Source: Pomacea canaliculata
Taxonomy: Eukaryota > Mollusca > Gastropoda > Architaenioglossa > Ampullariidae
Length of the DNA stretch: 64,000 bases
NCBI RefSeq assembly: GCF_003073045.1
Contig: NC_037591.1
Coordinates: 21,547,319-21,611,318 of the forward strand
Direction of reading: 5' to 3'
The notes under the pieces are model-generated. The model saw only the letters and a program-made list of their open reading frames with translations. It was not told where the DNA came from and made no database searches. Shown piece after piece: positions 38,610 through 49,525 of the stretch. How positions within the stretch are numbered: the stretch's first letter is position 1; each line of letters begins with the position of its first letter. The translations under genes were made by a program, and so were the position numbers.

Positions 38610-38775
38610 ATGCAACCGTGAACGGTTAGCGCCTGTCACCAATTCAGTAGGGATTGGCTGTCATAGGTTCAGATCTCGTATCAGGAAAACTTTTCTGTTA
38701 TTTCTCTGCATGTGGCTGCTTTTCCGTGATATAGGTTTAGTTGCTGGCTCAGCTTACAACGCTCCAACTCCAGAT
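38610..38775 (+). repeat. tRNA-derived SINE (GTTCAGATCTCG B-box)
   Basis: A-box-like GGTTAGCGCCTG at about 38624, B-box-like AGGTTCAGATCTCG at 38665-38678, then a 3' part GTGGCTGCTTTTCCGTGATATAGG..TTAGTTGCTGGCTC that recurs at 48862. Head and conserved 3' part together identify a SINE. Confidence 0.65.
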
Positions 38776-38922
38776 ATTTACGTTCTGAAGATTGGAGGGA
38801 CGAGGGCAAAGAGTACGAAAATTGGGCTATCACAAGGAGAGGTTTTAAATAGTTTTCGCCTTTTTTCATGTTTAACTCTCTTTTTTTCTTCATACAAGTG
38901 ATCAATATATTTCTGTCCTCTT

Positions 38923-39180
38923 AAATCGTGAGAGTGACTCAGCGCACAATCGTTTACCAGATCCAAAAATGAACTAGCTTTGGAGTAGAGGGCCTTGAAC
39001 TGTTTTAGTGAGAGCAGTACGATCCACACGTCACCTTAACTAAACTAAACCAAATCGTGAGAGTGACTCAGCGCACAATCGTTTATCAGATCCAAAAATG
39101 AACTAGCTTTGGAGTAGAGGGCCTTGAACTGTTTTAGTGAGAGCAGTACGATCCACACGTCACCTTAACTAAACTAAACC
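38923..39180. repeat. 129-bp tandem duplication
   Basis: Two adjacent 129-base copies, 38923-39051 and 39052-39180, differ at one base (C/T in GTTTACCAG versus GTTTATCAG). It is a recent duplication, or possibly an assembly artefact. Confidence 0.95.
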
Positions 39181-40109
39181 ATGATTAATCAGTAATCATT
39201 ACATGATGATTGATAATTCATGCCACAAGGTCGTTTTTACTCTGGAAACTAAAACCTTTTCTCTATTCTTCATTTACATGTAACTCTACATGATGACTGC
39301 GGCACAGTGGCCTTGCTGTTATGAGTGAACTAGCATTGCTTTTGCGGGTGAAGCAGGTATCTGGGATTTAAGGTAAAGTCCCCTTTTTATTTGTCTTCTG
39401 CAACGTTTTCTTAACTGTTGGTGATCAGGAGTCTGGGAGGTCCCCACATTTTGTTTCGCTTGCCCCGGGCGCCCAACCCCTGTACGCCAGCGATTTGCAG
39501 ACTATTCGCTCTGTGACCTGTTCAGCACGTGACTCCCACTCCACATCCCACCGAAGTGATCTTCTCTCTCCCCATATCACTGGCTGTGATCACCATTTGT
39601 ACTCGGAAAATGTTAGGTATGAACGAAGAGTTCTTTCTGACAGGTGGACCAGGACAACGCACACGTTTCTCGGTTACACTTCTCAAATAGGGATTTAATA
39701 TATTCTTTGCATTATACACATGCTAAAAGGATACTACACTTTTCCTCCATCGTTTCCTCCCTCTCTCCCTTAAAATCCGAGAGTTCGGCGAGGGGAATGA
39801 CAAAGAGGCAATAATCATGGTTTGATTGTCATTCGGCTAATTTTATGCACTTCGTACCAAACACTTGACAAGAGCATCTGGAGCATCTTATGCCTGAACA
39901 TCCGAATATTTTATGCAGACGATTATGGCCCCTCGCTTTTATTCGACGTGGTTAAAAAAATGTTTTAGATGTAAACGATTCATAAAGAATACAAGACACG
40001 CAAAGAATAGTAATTCAGTTTTGCACACAAGCTTTAAAAGAGTTTGCTCCCTTAATATCTCTGGGCATATTAAAAAAATTGTTTCTTGTCATTATCGCAA
40101 ATGCTTTTG

Positions 40110-40252
40110 CAGTGGCGTAGAAACCAGAGGAGGGGAGAAAAGGGACAATATAGTTATAAAAGACAAGAATGTGAATGCCATTCACTGTCAACATGGAGTT
40201 TGCACCCCTCCCTCCCACAAAGCCCAGCATCTTCTTAATTCCTACGCCACTG
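40110..40252. mobile_element. 143-bp MITE with CAGTGGCGTAG ends
   Basis: Inverted ends CAGTGGCGTAG and CTACGCCACTG, flanked on both sides by TTTTG (40105-40109 and 40253-40257), a likely target duplication. The interior TGTCAACATGGAGTTTGC recurs in the copy at about 47240-47370. Confidence 0.75.
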
Positions 40253-40606
40253 TTTTGTGTGTCGGCTCTATATTCCCGTATAGTTATAAAATCATGCGCG
40301 GAATCGAGAACGACCAATGTAGTGACCAGAATGCTAACAAATTCGTTTATCTTCTGTTCCCTGTAGATTTGGAATAGTCTCCGAGGGCTGGAAGTACAGT
40401 TTCAATGTCACTCACCTGTCATGAGGCACAGCCCAACCCACCGCTGCTGAGCAAGCAGCAACACTAGAACCCCCATTTATTGCAGATGTGCTGAAAATGC
40501 CGTTTGACAGACCAGAAAATGAATGTGACGGCCGAAAAATTGATAATATGAACACAAGAACAGTTAAATACAATTTATTGATACTTTACAGAAGTGATAA
40601 AGTTTA

Positions 40607-40831
40607 TAAGGTGACCAGACGTTTCGGGGGCAAAAGCGGGACACGTGCCGATAATGGTGTCGTCACCGTCAAAGAACGCCGAAAAAAGTTATTTTTAAAG
40701 ACAACCGGGACATTTGATAGACTTGCCAGAAAGCCAGAAAGCGGGACATTTGGCTTCCCACCCGATGAGCAGGCGGGACACGAGGTCAAAAGCGGGACTG
40801 TCCCGCCTAAAGCGGACGTCTGGTCACCTTA
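40607..40831. mobile_element. 225-bp MITE with AGGTGACCAGACGT ends
   Basis: Inverted ends TAAGGTGACCAGACGT and ACGTCTGGTCACCTTA, with TA shared at both borders. The interior repeats GCGGGAC several times. No coding capacity. Confidence 0.75.
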
Positions 40832-41268
40832 GATAAAGAAAAGTACGTAGCTCTGAAAGAGAAGATCAATTTGTAAACTTAGAAACAAATTAGATGATAT
40901 TGGATGGAAAAATAGACACAAGAACTTGATTTTTCACAATATTTCCTCATCACAAAGAAAAACAAGAAATTGTCCTGACTGAAAATTTTGTAAAATATGT
41001 GTGTTTTGAAGACGGCTTGTCCATGACTGAAGAAATAGAAACTATCGATCGAGGCATCGCTTATTAAGAAGTGGCATTTAGAAAGACTCCTCACCCTTAC
41101 CGTGAGCTCTGCGCCAGTCAAAAATATATACTGTAAACAGCCGACAGACCGCTTACCAGAAGTACTTTTTTTTTTTTTTAGGAATTATCCCCAGGGTATA
41201 GGAGGTGAACAGCCGAGCCCGGTACGTGTTATTTCATGGAATATTCAAGTATACTTGCGAACAAATTG

Positions 41269-41289
41269 AAAACTCCTTTAAGGAGTTTT
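41269..41289. repeat. 10-bp perfect palindrome with one-base centre
   Basis: AAAACTCCTT and AAGGAGTTTT around a single T. Function unknown. Confidence 0.7.
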
Positions 41290-41839
41290 GCGAAGTTTGA
41301 CATTAATTTTTGCTGCATTAGAAGCATGGTTATAAGTGTTGTGGTAAAGATAAGAGAGAGAAAGAGATGGAGGTGAAACAAAATCGAGACGAAATTAATT
41401 TGCAAAGTCGTTAATCGCACTCCCAGAGCACCGGCGGTTTGATGTATTAGATAACAACTATTGAAAAAAAAAACACAACGTATAGACCCTACCTGTACAC
41501 CTACAGTTCTACAAACATATAGGTAAAACACACGTGTAATGTTAATCGCTTCTTTAAACGATATGTGTACTTGAGCAAAGTGTTCAGGGCGTCGTTGTAG
41601 CTAACGTTGCTGTGAGCGAAGCTTTAGCCATTAGCTCCCTTCACTTCCGTTTAGCAGAAGCTAGAGTTACAGCCCTTGCCAGACATTAACAACACTGTGA
41701 GGTCGATGGAATCTTTCAATCGTCATGTTTCTGGTACTGTATAGGGCACATATTTTTGTTTAAGTTAAAATTTCAAGTTTTAAAAAGTCGGACTTGAAAT
41801 CATAATCAGCATTGCATGTATCGTTTATCAGTTTAAGAT

Positions 41840-41960
41840 AAAAATACTGCCAGCGGCACCACAGAAGTGGAACCATCTACCTGAGCCAGGCAGTGGTTTT
41901 AGTAGCCAGCATTTCAGGATGCTGTTGTTGTTTTTTAAAACAGTATATGTGAATAGTTAA
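41840..41960 (+). mobile_element. short LINE 3' ORF remnant
   Basis: One frame reads AAPQKWNHLPEPGS and then HFRMLLLFF, which resembles the conserved end of L2/CR1-type LINE ORFs (PxLWNSLP..FKxxLKT). It is short and sits just upstream of zinc-finger gene 1. Confidence 0.45.
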
Positions 41961-42351
41961 CGGCGAGAACTGCTGGAAATGTTAATGGATTCCGCTGTGT
42001 TGTTTAAGTTGTAAGGCTTCTTGTTTCGAGATCAAATAACCTTTATAGCTTTATTTTCGAAGGATCATTTTACTCGCCACTACAAAATATAGATGTAAAT
42101 ACTTACACAGAAGATTAGTGGGTTGATTCTGGGAGGTTGCTACTAGAGGAGTTCCAGACTTACTTTGCCAGATTGCATTTCACTGAAAGTATACGTGTTT
42201 CACAGCAATTTCGGCTGTTGCGAGTTTGACGTAGTTTACCGCACGTTTTCAGTATGACTTCGACATAGTAAAATGCGTGTACAGTTTAGAATTTGTTTTG
42301 TGTCAGTATTACATGTTACTTCTAAACTTGCAGCTGACCATCAGTCCATAA

Positions 42352-45300
42352 ATGGAGCATCCAGACACTATTTCAACAGCAGCAGAGGATGATGTTAAGG
42401 CTAGCAAAGTGTTGGCTGAGACAGCCACAAAAATGGATGCATCATCACACCTACCTGAAGATTACGATGAACTTATCGATCTTCATGCTCATTTTGGAGA
42501 CTCATCAACACCTTCATCAGTAAAATTTGAAAACAACACATTCTTTGCATAATAGTAATAATGGTAGTGGTGATTGAAATGATGATGGGTTTGATATTAT
42601 TAGAAAGCAAAACTAGTTTAGTTCCTTTCCTTGATGTGCATGTCTGCACACATCTGTCAGTAACAATAGACAATTTTTCAGATGATGTCTGATGAGCATT
42701 GGTGATAGCTTAGTGGCATAGGAGAATACTCTGCTTTTGGGGTGGGAGGGGTTAGTCCTAGCCGACAGTAAACAACGACCACATTTTTGCCTCAGTATCT
42801 TTTTTGAGGTGGCAGCTTCCCCCTTGCCCCGCAGTTTCTTACTCCCCAGTGTACTTTATATTCTAATAACACATTTCTGCCTAACTTAAACTCTATGTCA
42901 ATTCCAACATCTTTTGAAAAAAAAATGGAAAAGCCAATTTTTATGTAGAATACAAACCACAGTTCCTAACGCTGACACTTACAAACTTAAGCAGAAGATC
43001 ATGGCTTTAATAAGATTGGAGAGTCAATAGGAAGGGATACTAAAGCAAGTTGTAGGACTGAATATTGTTAACAATATAATTAATGTATTTGTTATTTATA
43101 ATGTAAAACATTAAATTTGAAGCCAATTGGAATTTAGTTTTTTCTTGACGCATTCTTGCATTAGCTCATGGCCTCATTCAAATGGGGTTTAGCTTAGTGA
43201 GGTATTTATCAGAGCACATCAGCTCCTTCCATTCATAGTGCATGTGCAGTAGGCCATGACTTATTCAGTGGTCATGTTTTTAATGCCTGTAGTACTGTTG
43301 TGATGTAGCATTAGTCATTATTATGTTATGAAACTTTTTTTTTTGTATTGTATTGAAGCTTTTTTGTTCACAGACTCAAGTGATAGATGGTACAGAGTTT
43401 ATCAGGTTAGACAGACCTCATGCTTACAGACCAAGCATGCAGCATATCAGCATAGACATCAACTCCTATAAACGCTGGCGCAGAATTGCCACTGCTCAAG
43501 GACTTTTCACAGATGCACAGATTGCTAATTTCCTCACACAGCAGTTAGTCTCCATTTAATTTTTAAAACTAATTTTATGAAATGATTGTGATGCAATAGC
43601 ATTACTGTTTTTGTCATTATGTCATGGGTTAAGTTGGTAAAGTTGCATTGCTTTGAGTGTGAAGAAACGTGGTATATATTAGGATTCTGAGTAATTAAGA
43701 GGTTGGGTGTATGGTTGCACATATGTGTGTGTGTGTTACTTTGAACATGATTCAGACAGATCTACAGAATGATGAAAAGAAATGCCATTTCAAGTATAGA
43801 ACTAGCATTCCTTTTTATTGTGCTGATAAATGTGTAGGTGTTAGTTTATAGAGATGTTTTTCTTTTCAGCTATGAAAATACTGCAAATGGAGTTTCCTTT
43901 GCAGCTCGCTGCATTAACTGCAACACCCCCTTGAGCTTGACCTGTATCAAGTGTAGCCTGTTGCAGCAAACTGACTTTACCCAGACTTCACCCATGTCAC
44001 TGCCAGCTGATATTTCCACCAATGACATGACATCACCCAGTATCTCAGTTGTTACTTGTGACAGTTCCTTACAGCACTCCATTCATGGCAGTGGCAATAA
44101 TGTTCTTCAGTCAACCAGTCCAATCATAGACAATAGCATGTTACAAGCTTCAGTTCCAGTTGTCAGCATTCTACAGTCAGCCAATTCTTCCATTGATGAT
44201 GGCAGCCTGTTGCAAGCCACAGTTTCAGAAGTCAGTAGCAGTGCCCTGCAACCAAGCATCACGTCCAGTGGAAACAATCTGGATGCTCTGTCAAGCACAA
44301 TTACAAGCACCAATGATGAGGAAATAAAAAGTGAGGTTCTTACACTGCCATCATATGACCATAACAGCAATGACACTGGTTCTTGTCCATCTTCATCCTT
44401 GCTTTCTACACACACTGTCTCATTATCTTCCATAGCTCCCATACTGACGTCCCCAACAATGACCATTTTGAATGATGCATCACATAATTCTGAAAGTGAT
44501 AAGGGAGATCCATCCAAGAAAACTGTGAAGAAAAGTAGTAAAGTGAAAGGTGAAAAGGGGCTGTCCTGCAAAGAGTGTGGATGCCAGGTTGCTCATATAT
44601 CTCCAAGTAAAACATCTTCCAAAAAACGGAAGCAGGTATTCCATTCAGAAAAACCTTACAAGTGCTCAGATTGTGATGCAGCCTTCACTCATACTCGCAA
44701 TCTGAAAGCTCATTTTTGGAAGAAACATGCCCCCTCAGGAAAACCATTTAATTGTAATTATTGCGAGAAAACCTTCCTCAATTCACGTGATCTTCGTACT
44801 CATACGTACAAGCACACTGGTGAGATGCCCTATAAGTGTACATACTGTACAGCTGCATTCACTTTGGCATGCAACCTGAAGACTCATCTACGTGTTCACA
44901 CTGGGGAGAGACCTTTTAAGTGCAAAGTGTGTGGGAAAGCCTTCACAGAATCAGGTGCATTGAAAGTCCACATGAGGAAACACACAGGGGAAAGGCCATT
45001 CAAGTGTTCACAGTGCGAAATGGCTTTTCCGAGTTCAGGGAATCTATCAAGGCACATGCTGACTCACACTGGTGAGAAGCCCTACATGTGTCATCAGTGC
45101 TCCTCTGCTTTCTCCCAGCCTGGAAGTCTCAAGACTCACATACGCACTCACACAGGAGAAAGACCGTACAAATGCAAAGACTGTGGTGCTGCTTTTTCAG
45201 ACAATTCAACCCTCTGGAAGCACAAACGAAAGCAGAGCTGCCAAAATCTGAATCCAACGGCAAGCAATGCAGTGACATTAACACAAACAGCTCCTCTAAT

Positions 45301-45460
45301 ACCCGTAGCTTTGGTGACATCCACAATACTACCAACAGTCTCCAGCTTGCCTTCAGAAGAAAACCAGCTTTCTCAGCAGCTCTCTTACAAGCCTCCAGCT
45401 CTTAATGACACCCCATTTATTAATGCTGTCAATTGGTGCTTTCCCATGCAGCATCCTTGA
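42352..45460 (+). CDS. C2H2 zinc-finger protein, paralogue 1 (three coding exons)
   Basis: Predicted 642-aa nuclear DNA-binding protein. Coding exons are 42352-42519, 43374-43543 and 43870-45460, joined by GT-AG introns in phases 0 and 2. An in-frame TAA directly before the ATG fixes the start, and a splice acceptor at 42331-42333 implies an upstream 5' UTR exon. Exon 1 carries an acidic [14 protein letters not shown] motif (about residues 36-49). Exon 2 carries the [14 protein letters not shown] block. Exon 3 opens with YE and a CxxC-x7-CxxC knuckle (about residues 123-138). It continues through a long Ser/Thr-rich stretch to C2H2 fingers at about 376-570. There are six standard fingers, mostly with TGE[KR]P linkers, and a seventh ending in Cys rather than His. 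The protein ends in WCFPMQHP. The target DNA is unknown. The family call is certain; exact exon ends are inferred but agree with the two paralogues downstream. Confidence 0.9.
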
Positions 45461-45901
45461 GCAGATCTGGTGCAAGAGTATTTCTTTCAAGCGAATTAAT
45501 TCTGCACTGTTATTATTGGCCTTTTGAATCACAAAGTGCCTACTTTTTGAAGATGGGTTATTTTTTATTTAGTGGTGTTTGAACAACATGTATTATGTTG
45601 TGGAAGGGAGGTAATTTTAGATAGGTATTTCAGGGATTTGGAACCTCTGGTTATATTTGGTATGATATGGTCCAAATTTGATATGATCCAGGGGTTAATT
45701 TGATGTGTACTGCTGTTGGCCTAGCAACATTTTTGAAATTTTCTAAGAGATCCAACACTGATATCCTGACATGGCTTCTCAGGAGTTAATCAAGGATTAA
45801 TTTTTTTTTTTTTCTGTAAATAACTCCCACAGCTTTTTTTTGTACTCAGTATATATTTATCTTGCTGATTACAAATACCAAAGAATGTGGACATAAGGAT
45901 G

Positions 45902-45907
45902 AATAAA
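45902..45907 (+). other. poly(A) signal, zinc-finger gene 1
   Basis: AATAAA about 440 bases after the stop codon of zinc-finger gene 1. A second AATAAA follows at 45961. This would give a 3' UTR of roughly 0.45-0.5 kb. Confidence 0.5.
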
Positions 45908-47239
45908 GAAGCTTTACTTTCTTTATACATTTACGTTTGGTGCCTTTTCAAATTAAGCATAATAAAAAGATCATAATATCTAGACTGTTGACATTTGTAG
46001 ATTCTATTTATCTTACTGTTCTTGTCTAGAAGACTCCTTCATGCTTGGACAGCTACTTATATTGTTTACATCAATGCAGCTCATAATACTGTGTATATGG
46101 CTAAAATATTTATTGTACCAGCTATTCAGTTCAGAAATGAGACTATGATGTTGGACAGACATCTGTTGGGTTTTTTTAATTTCACTGAAAAAATTTCATA
46201 GACTGCTGAGCTGATTTTTCAATTTTATCTTAAAATTAGGGTTAATGACTTTTTAATAGCCCCCTGCACCTTATGCAGTCCAGTAACTCGTGGATGATAC
46301 CTGTGTCTATGGTCGTAACAGTTCTGTTATTTTACAGGTACCTTGTAACCATGTGAGATGTCTATAGCTAAGTTTTCTGAACTATTTTTTGGGGGTATAC
46401 ACCTTGTGAATGAAATTCTCCCTGATATAGTGGATTTAGGACATCACTGGAAAATGTATTCTGAGATTGCATACCTTTAGTGTTATAGAAACAACACTTT
46501 TTTTGTTTTTGTATGCATGTTAAATGCATATGCTTTCCACAGTCAACAAGTGCAGTCATATATAAGTAAATGTTTAGATGAACAAACATTCAATTAGCTG
46601 GAGTTTTTGTTGAAAGCATCTTGTCTTTTTACTATAGTTTGAACTGTGGTGATGACATTAACTATTCAATTTTTAGGTATGAAATGTAGTTAAATAAAAT
46701 AAGATGGTGTTGAAAATACAAATATTTTGACTGTCCTGAAAGTTTTATTATAAAATTAGATCTGTTAAAAAATAGGTAAATACTTTTAGTTCTAGGTATC
46801 AGGACTTTGACAGTTAAAGACTTAAGTTGCACTTGTTCTATATAATTCATTCTGTAAATACAGAATCATGATATCACATAAATGTAAACTTATTAACTTT
46901 TTCATCATCATTTGGTGCTACCTCTCATTTGCAATCAAAGTTCAGTCATTGAGCAGTGCAATAAAGTGTTGATATTGAACAACGTGTTCTGTTTAAAGTT
47001 ATGCACTATTGTGTCATGTTTAATGTGCAGATAAGTTACATGTTGCTGCATAAATATTATTTCAGCTTTGTAGATCCTGCATTTAGGGTACAAGGACTAG
47101 ATCTTAGGATTCTTGGTGGGAGAGTCAACCCAGGGATGGAAGTCACCACCAGCCCCGCCGTTTCTTAAATCTTTTCTGAGCACCAGCTTCTTGATAAACC
47201 TTAAGACCTTTACCCTTGCTATTTTTGATTACCTGTACC

Positions 47240-47370
47240 CACCAGGTATGTAGGAAAACTAAGGCAGCCGCTTCCTCAAAAAAGATACTGAAAAGGCAAA
47301 AGTATAAACATCGTTCACTGTCAGCATGGAGTTTGCCTTCCACAAAGCTGAGCATCTTCCTATGCCACTG
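47240..47370. mobile_element. second copy of the CAGTGGCGTAG MITE, decayed
   Basis: The right end CCTATGCCACTG (to 47370) and the interior TGTCAGCATGGAGTTTGC match the MITE at 40110-40252. The left end is damaged. Another right end, CCTACGCCACTG, is at 47571-47582. Confidence 0.5.
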
Positions 47371-47599
47371 CCCACCACTTGTGGACCCATTTTTATGCAG
47401 ACAGAGATAAAGACAAAGCCACCCACAAAAGGTGGCAGGCATGTTTATCTCATTTACTGATGGAGAACCCAAGTCCCTCAGTTCCAGCTAAGTGGAGTGC
47501 CTTGCGCCAGCTCTGAACGGCTCCAAAGTTCCAACTGGTGGTCCTGTTCTCCCCCCAACCCCAGCATCATCCTACGCCACTGCAGAAGATGTTTTGCCT

Positions 47600-47920
47600 A
47601 AAATTACCACAGACTGGATCAGTCAGGTAGGATCAGAATCAGTTTAAAACAACACAGTTATGCAGAGAAAGAAATTAGCATGAAAGCGCTGGAGAAGGAT
47701 GTCACGGTCAAGTGTATCAAACGCTGCCGACATATCCAGTACACACAATAAGATCGAGATGTGATTCATGTCGGAAACAAACAGTAAGTCATTCGGATCA
47801 CTACTCGTAGCAACGCCGTATGAGTCCGAAATGGTTCAAACTGTTTATAGCAGGAGAAACGGTTTAGGTGCTAGACTTGCGCTACCTTTTCAATACTTTG
47901 TACAGAAATGGAAACAAGGC
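47600..47920 (-). mobile_element. LINE reverse-transcriptase fragment
   Basis: The minus strand gives KQFEPFRT and TALLRVV, then, after a frameshift, ISILLCVLDMSAAFDTLD followed by RDILLQRFH. The DMSAAFDTLD stretch is motif A of the LINE reverse transcriptase. Both ends are missing. Confidence 0.7.
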
Positions 47921-48854
47921 GATATCTTTATTTGTGGCTGTTAGGGTCAAGGATTGATTTCTTTAGATGTGGACAAGTTTAAACGACGGGGTACAGCACA
48001 AGGAATGACTGATAACGCGAGCAGTAACCGAACTATCGAGTTTGGGCACTCGTGCAGCAGACGGAATCATTTTGCAGAGATGGGAACACCATATAAAAGT
48101 TCAACAACAGCATTCCTTAGCTGTGTACAATCACCATCAATCGCGCGAGTAACTTTAAAAAAAAAGCGGGGGGAAAGGGAGATGAAAGAAACCATAACAA
48201 ACAGAAACGTAATCACTGCGCGAGTATTTATATGCGAAACTAAATTAAGACTGCTTTACCTAGAATGTGGGTTAGTTTCTGGCCTGCTCAACAGGGGTAC
48301 ATTGTACATATTTCTCACTGGCATCAATCAAATTTTCTTCTGTGGATTTGCGGTGCCTGTCAAAAAGTTATGTCTGATGCACAGTAAGTATGTATCTGCT
48401 GCAGAAAGCATCTATATGCCTTATGGACCTGGAGGTTAGCCTGACATTCTGCAGAAATAAAACGGATTATTATTTAAAACCATCGTCTAGCGTTGTTTTG
48501 TCCTTGTGAGACTTAGGCTTTGCCACAGTAGACGGTGGTATTAGTATTTTAAGTATATAGTTCTATATTATAGTAGAACTAAATAAAAGTCGTCCTAGAA
48601 TCAAAAGCCACAACAGTTTCAGTAATATTTCAAGATTATTTGTCAGGTACCGGCCTTTGATTTCTTTTCCAACTTATGTTTCTGAGGACATTTTTTTTTC
48701 TATGAAGGAAACAGAATCAAGGCCTACCAACAAATACATGACTGAAAGCGTTGATTTTACAACTAAAGCATAATCCAGAAGCCATTAAATGAACTATTTG
48801 ACTTCATTTTTATTGCAATCATTCATCCTTTCTCTCTCTGCACGTGGCATCTGT

Positions 48855-48925
48855 TTACAGGGGTGGCTGCCTTGCCGTGATATAGCCTTAGTTGCTGGCT
48901 CGGCGTAAAACGCCGATTACCCCCT
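48855..48925 (+). repeat. SINE 3' fragment
   Basis: GTGGCTGCCTTGCCGTGATATAGCC..TTAGTTGCTGGCTCGGC matches the 3' part of the SINE at 38610-38775. The head is missing. Confidence 0.6.
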
Positions 48926-49525
48926 CCCCTCCCCTCACTCCATGCAATGTGTGTGTACATTCTTGCAGACATAGACTTGATGGAACAAAGAAAAGTGCAA
49001 ACTGAGGTTTATAATATTTCAAATAGCTTTACCTTTGATTTTAATGACTTAATTGTTGTTTTAGGTTATGTTATCATTTAATCTTTGTTCATTTTGTTCT
49101 ACTATATAGGTATCTTGAAATATTTATTGTATGTCGGAATATGTAGGGTACATTGAATATCACCGACCTTTTCATCTTCCACTTTTTGTTTTCTTTCTCG
49201 CCACTTATTTAGACCTTACAATCTTTCATTAGCAACAATTCAAGGAGCAAAAATATCCACCCGTATAACCATTTTCCTCTATCAACATTATATTTTGTTC
49301 TGTTTCTGCCACAAGAAATGAAGGTTTATGTCAAGATTGGTCACACCCCTTACAAGAGAAGTTAAAGCTACATTTTTTAAAGGGTCAATGAACAACGATA
49401 CTTTGTCTTGAGTTCTTCCCTTACTTCCTGGTATTTTTTAATGCATACCATGCAATTTTCTCACTTTTTCACCTTATTTATTATTGTTATTCTGCAGCAC
49501 AGCAAGGGAGTCTTACTCTCTGGTC

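Larger units (their letters stand above)
33753..42333. other. gene-poor stretch before the zinc-finger cluster
   Basis: Holds the SINEs, the tandem duplication, two MITEs and the LINE remnant listed separately. No protein gene is supported. The 5' UTR exon and promoter of zinc-finger gene 1 should lie near the end of it but were not identified. Confidence 0.45.
45920..49497. other. intergenic stretch between zinc-finger genes 1 and 2
   Basis: Repeats listed separately. The longest open frame (47954-48439, plus strand) has no splice or domain support. The 5' UTR of gene 2 is probably within the last 1-2 kb. Confidence 0.45.

Noticed and set aside
42700..42840. SINE-like sequence in intron 1 of zinc-finger gene 1
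   Set aside because: An A-box-like TAGCTTAGTGGC is present, but the B-box is poor and the ends cannot be set; not called.
44107..44571. 154-codon minus-strand frame
   Set aside because: Antisense shadow of the Ser/Thr-rich coding exon of zinc-finger gene 1.
47954..48439. 161-codon plus-strand open frame
   Set aside because: No domain, no splice or promoter support, mixed composition; it lies next to a LINE fragment and is probably chance.
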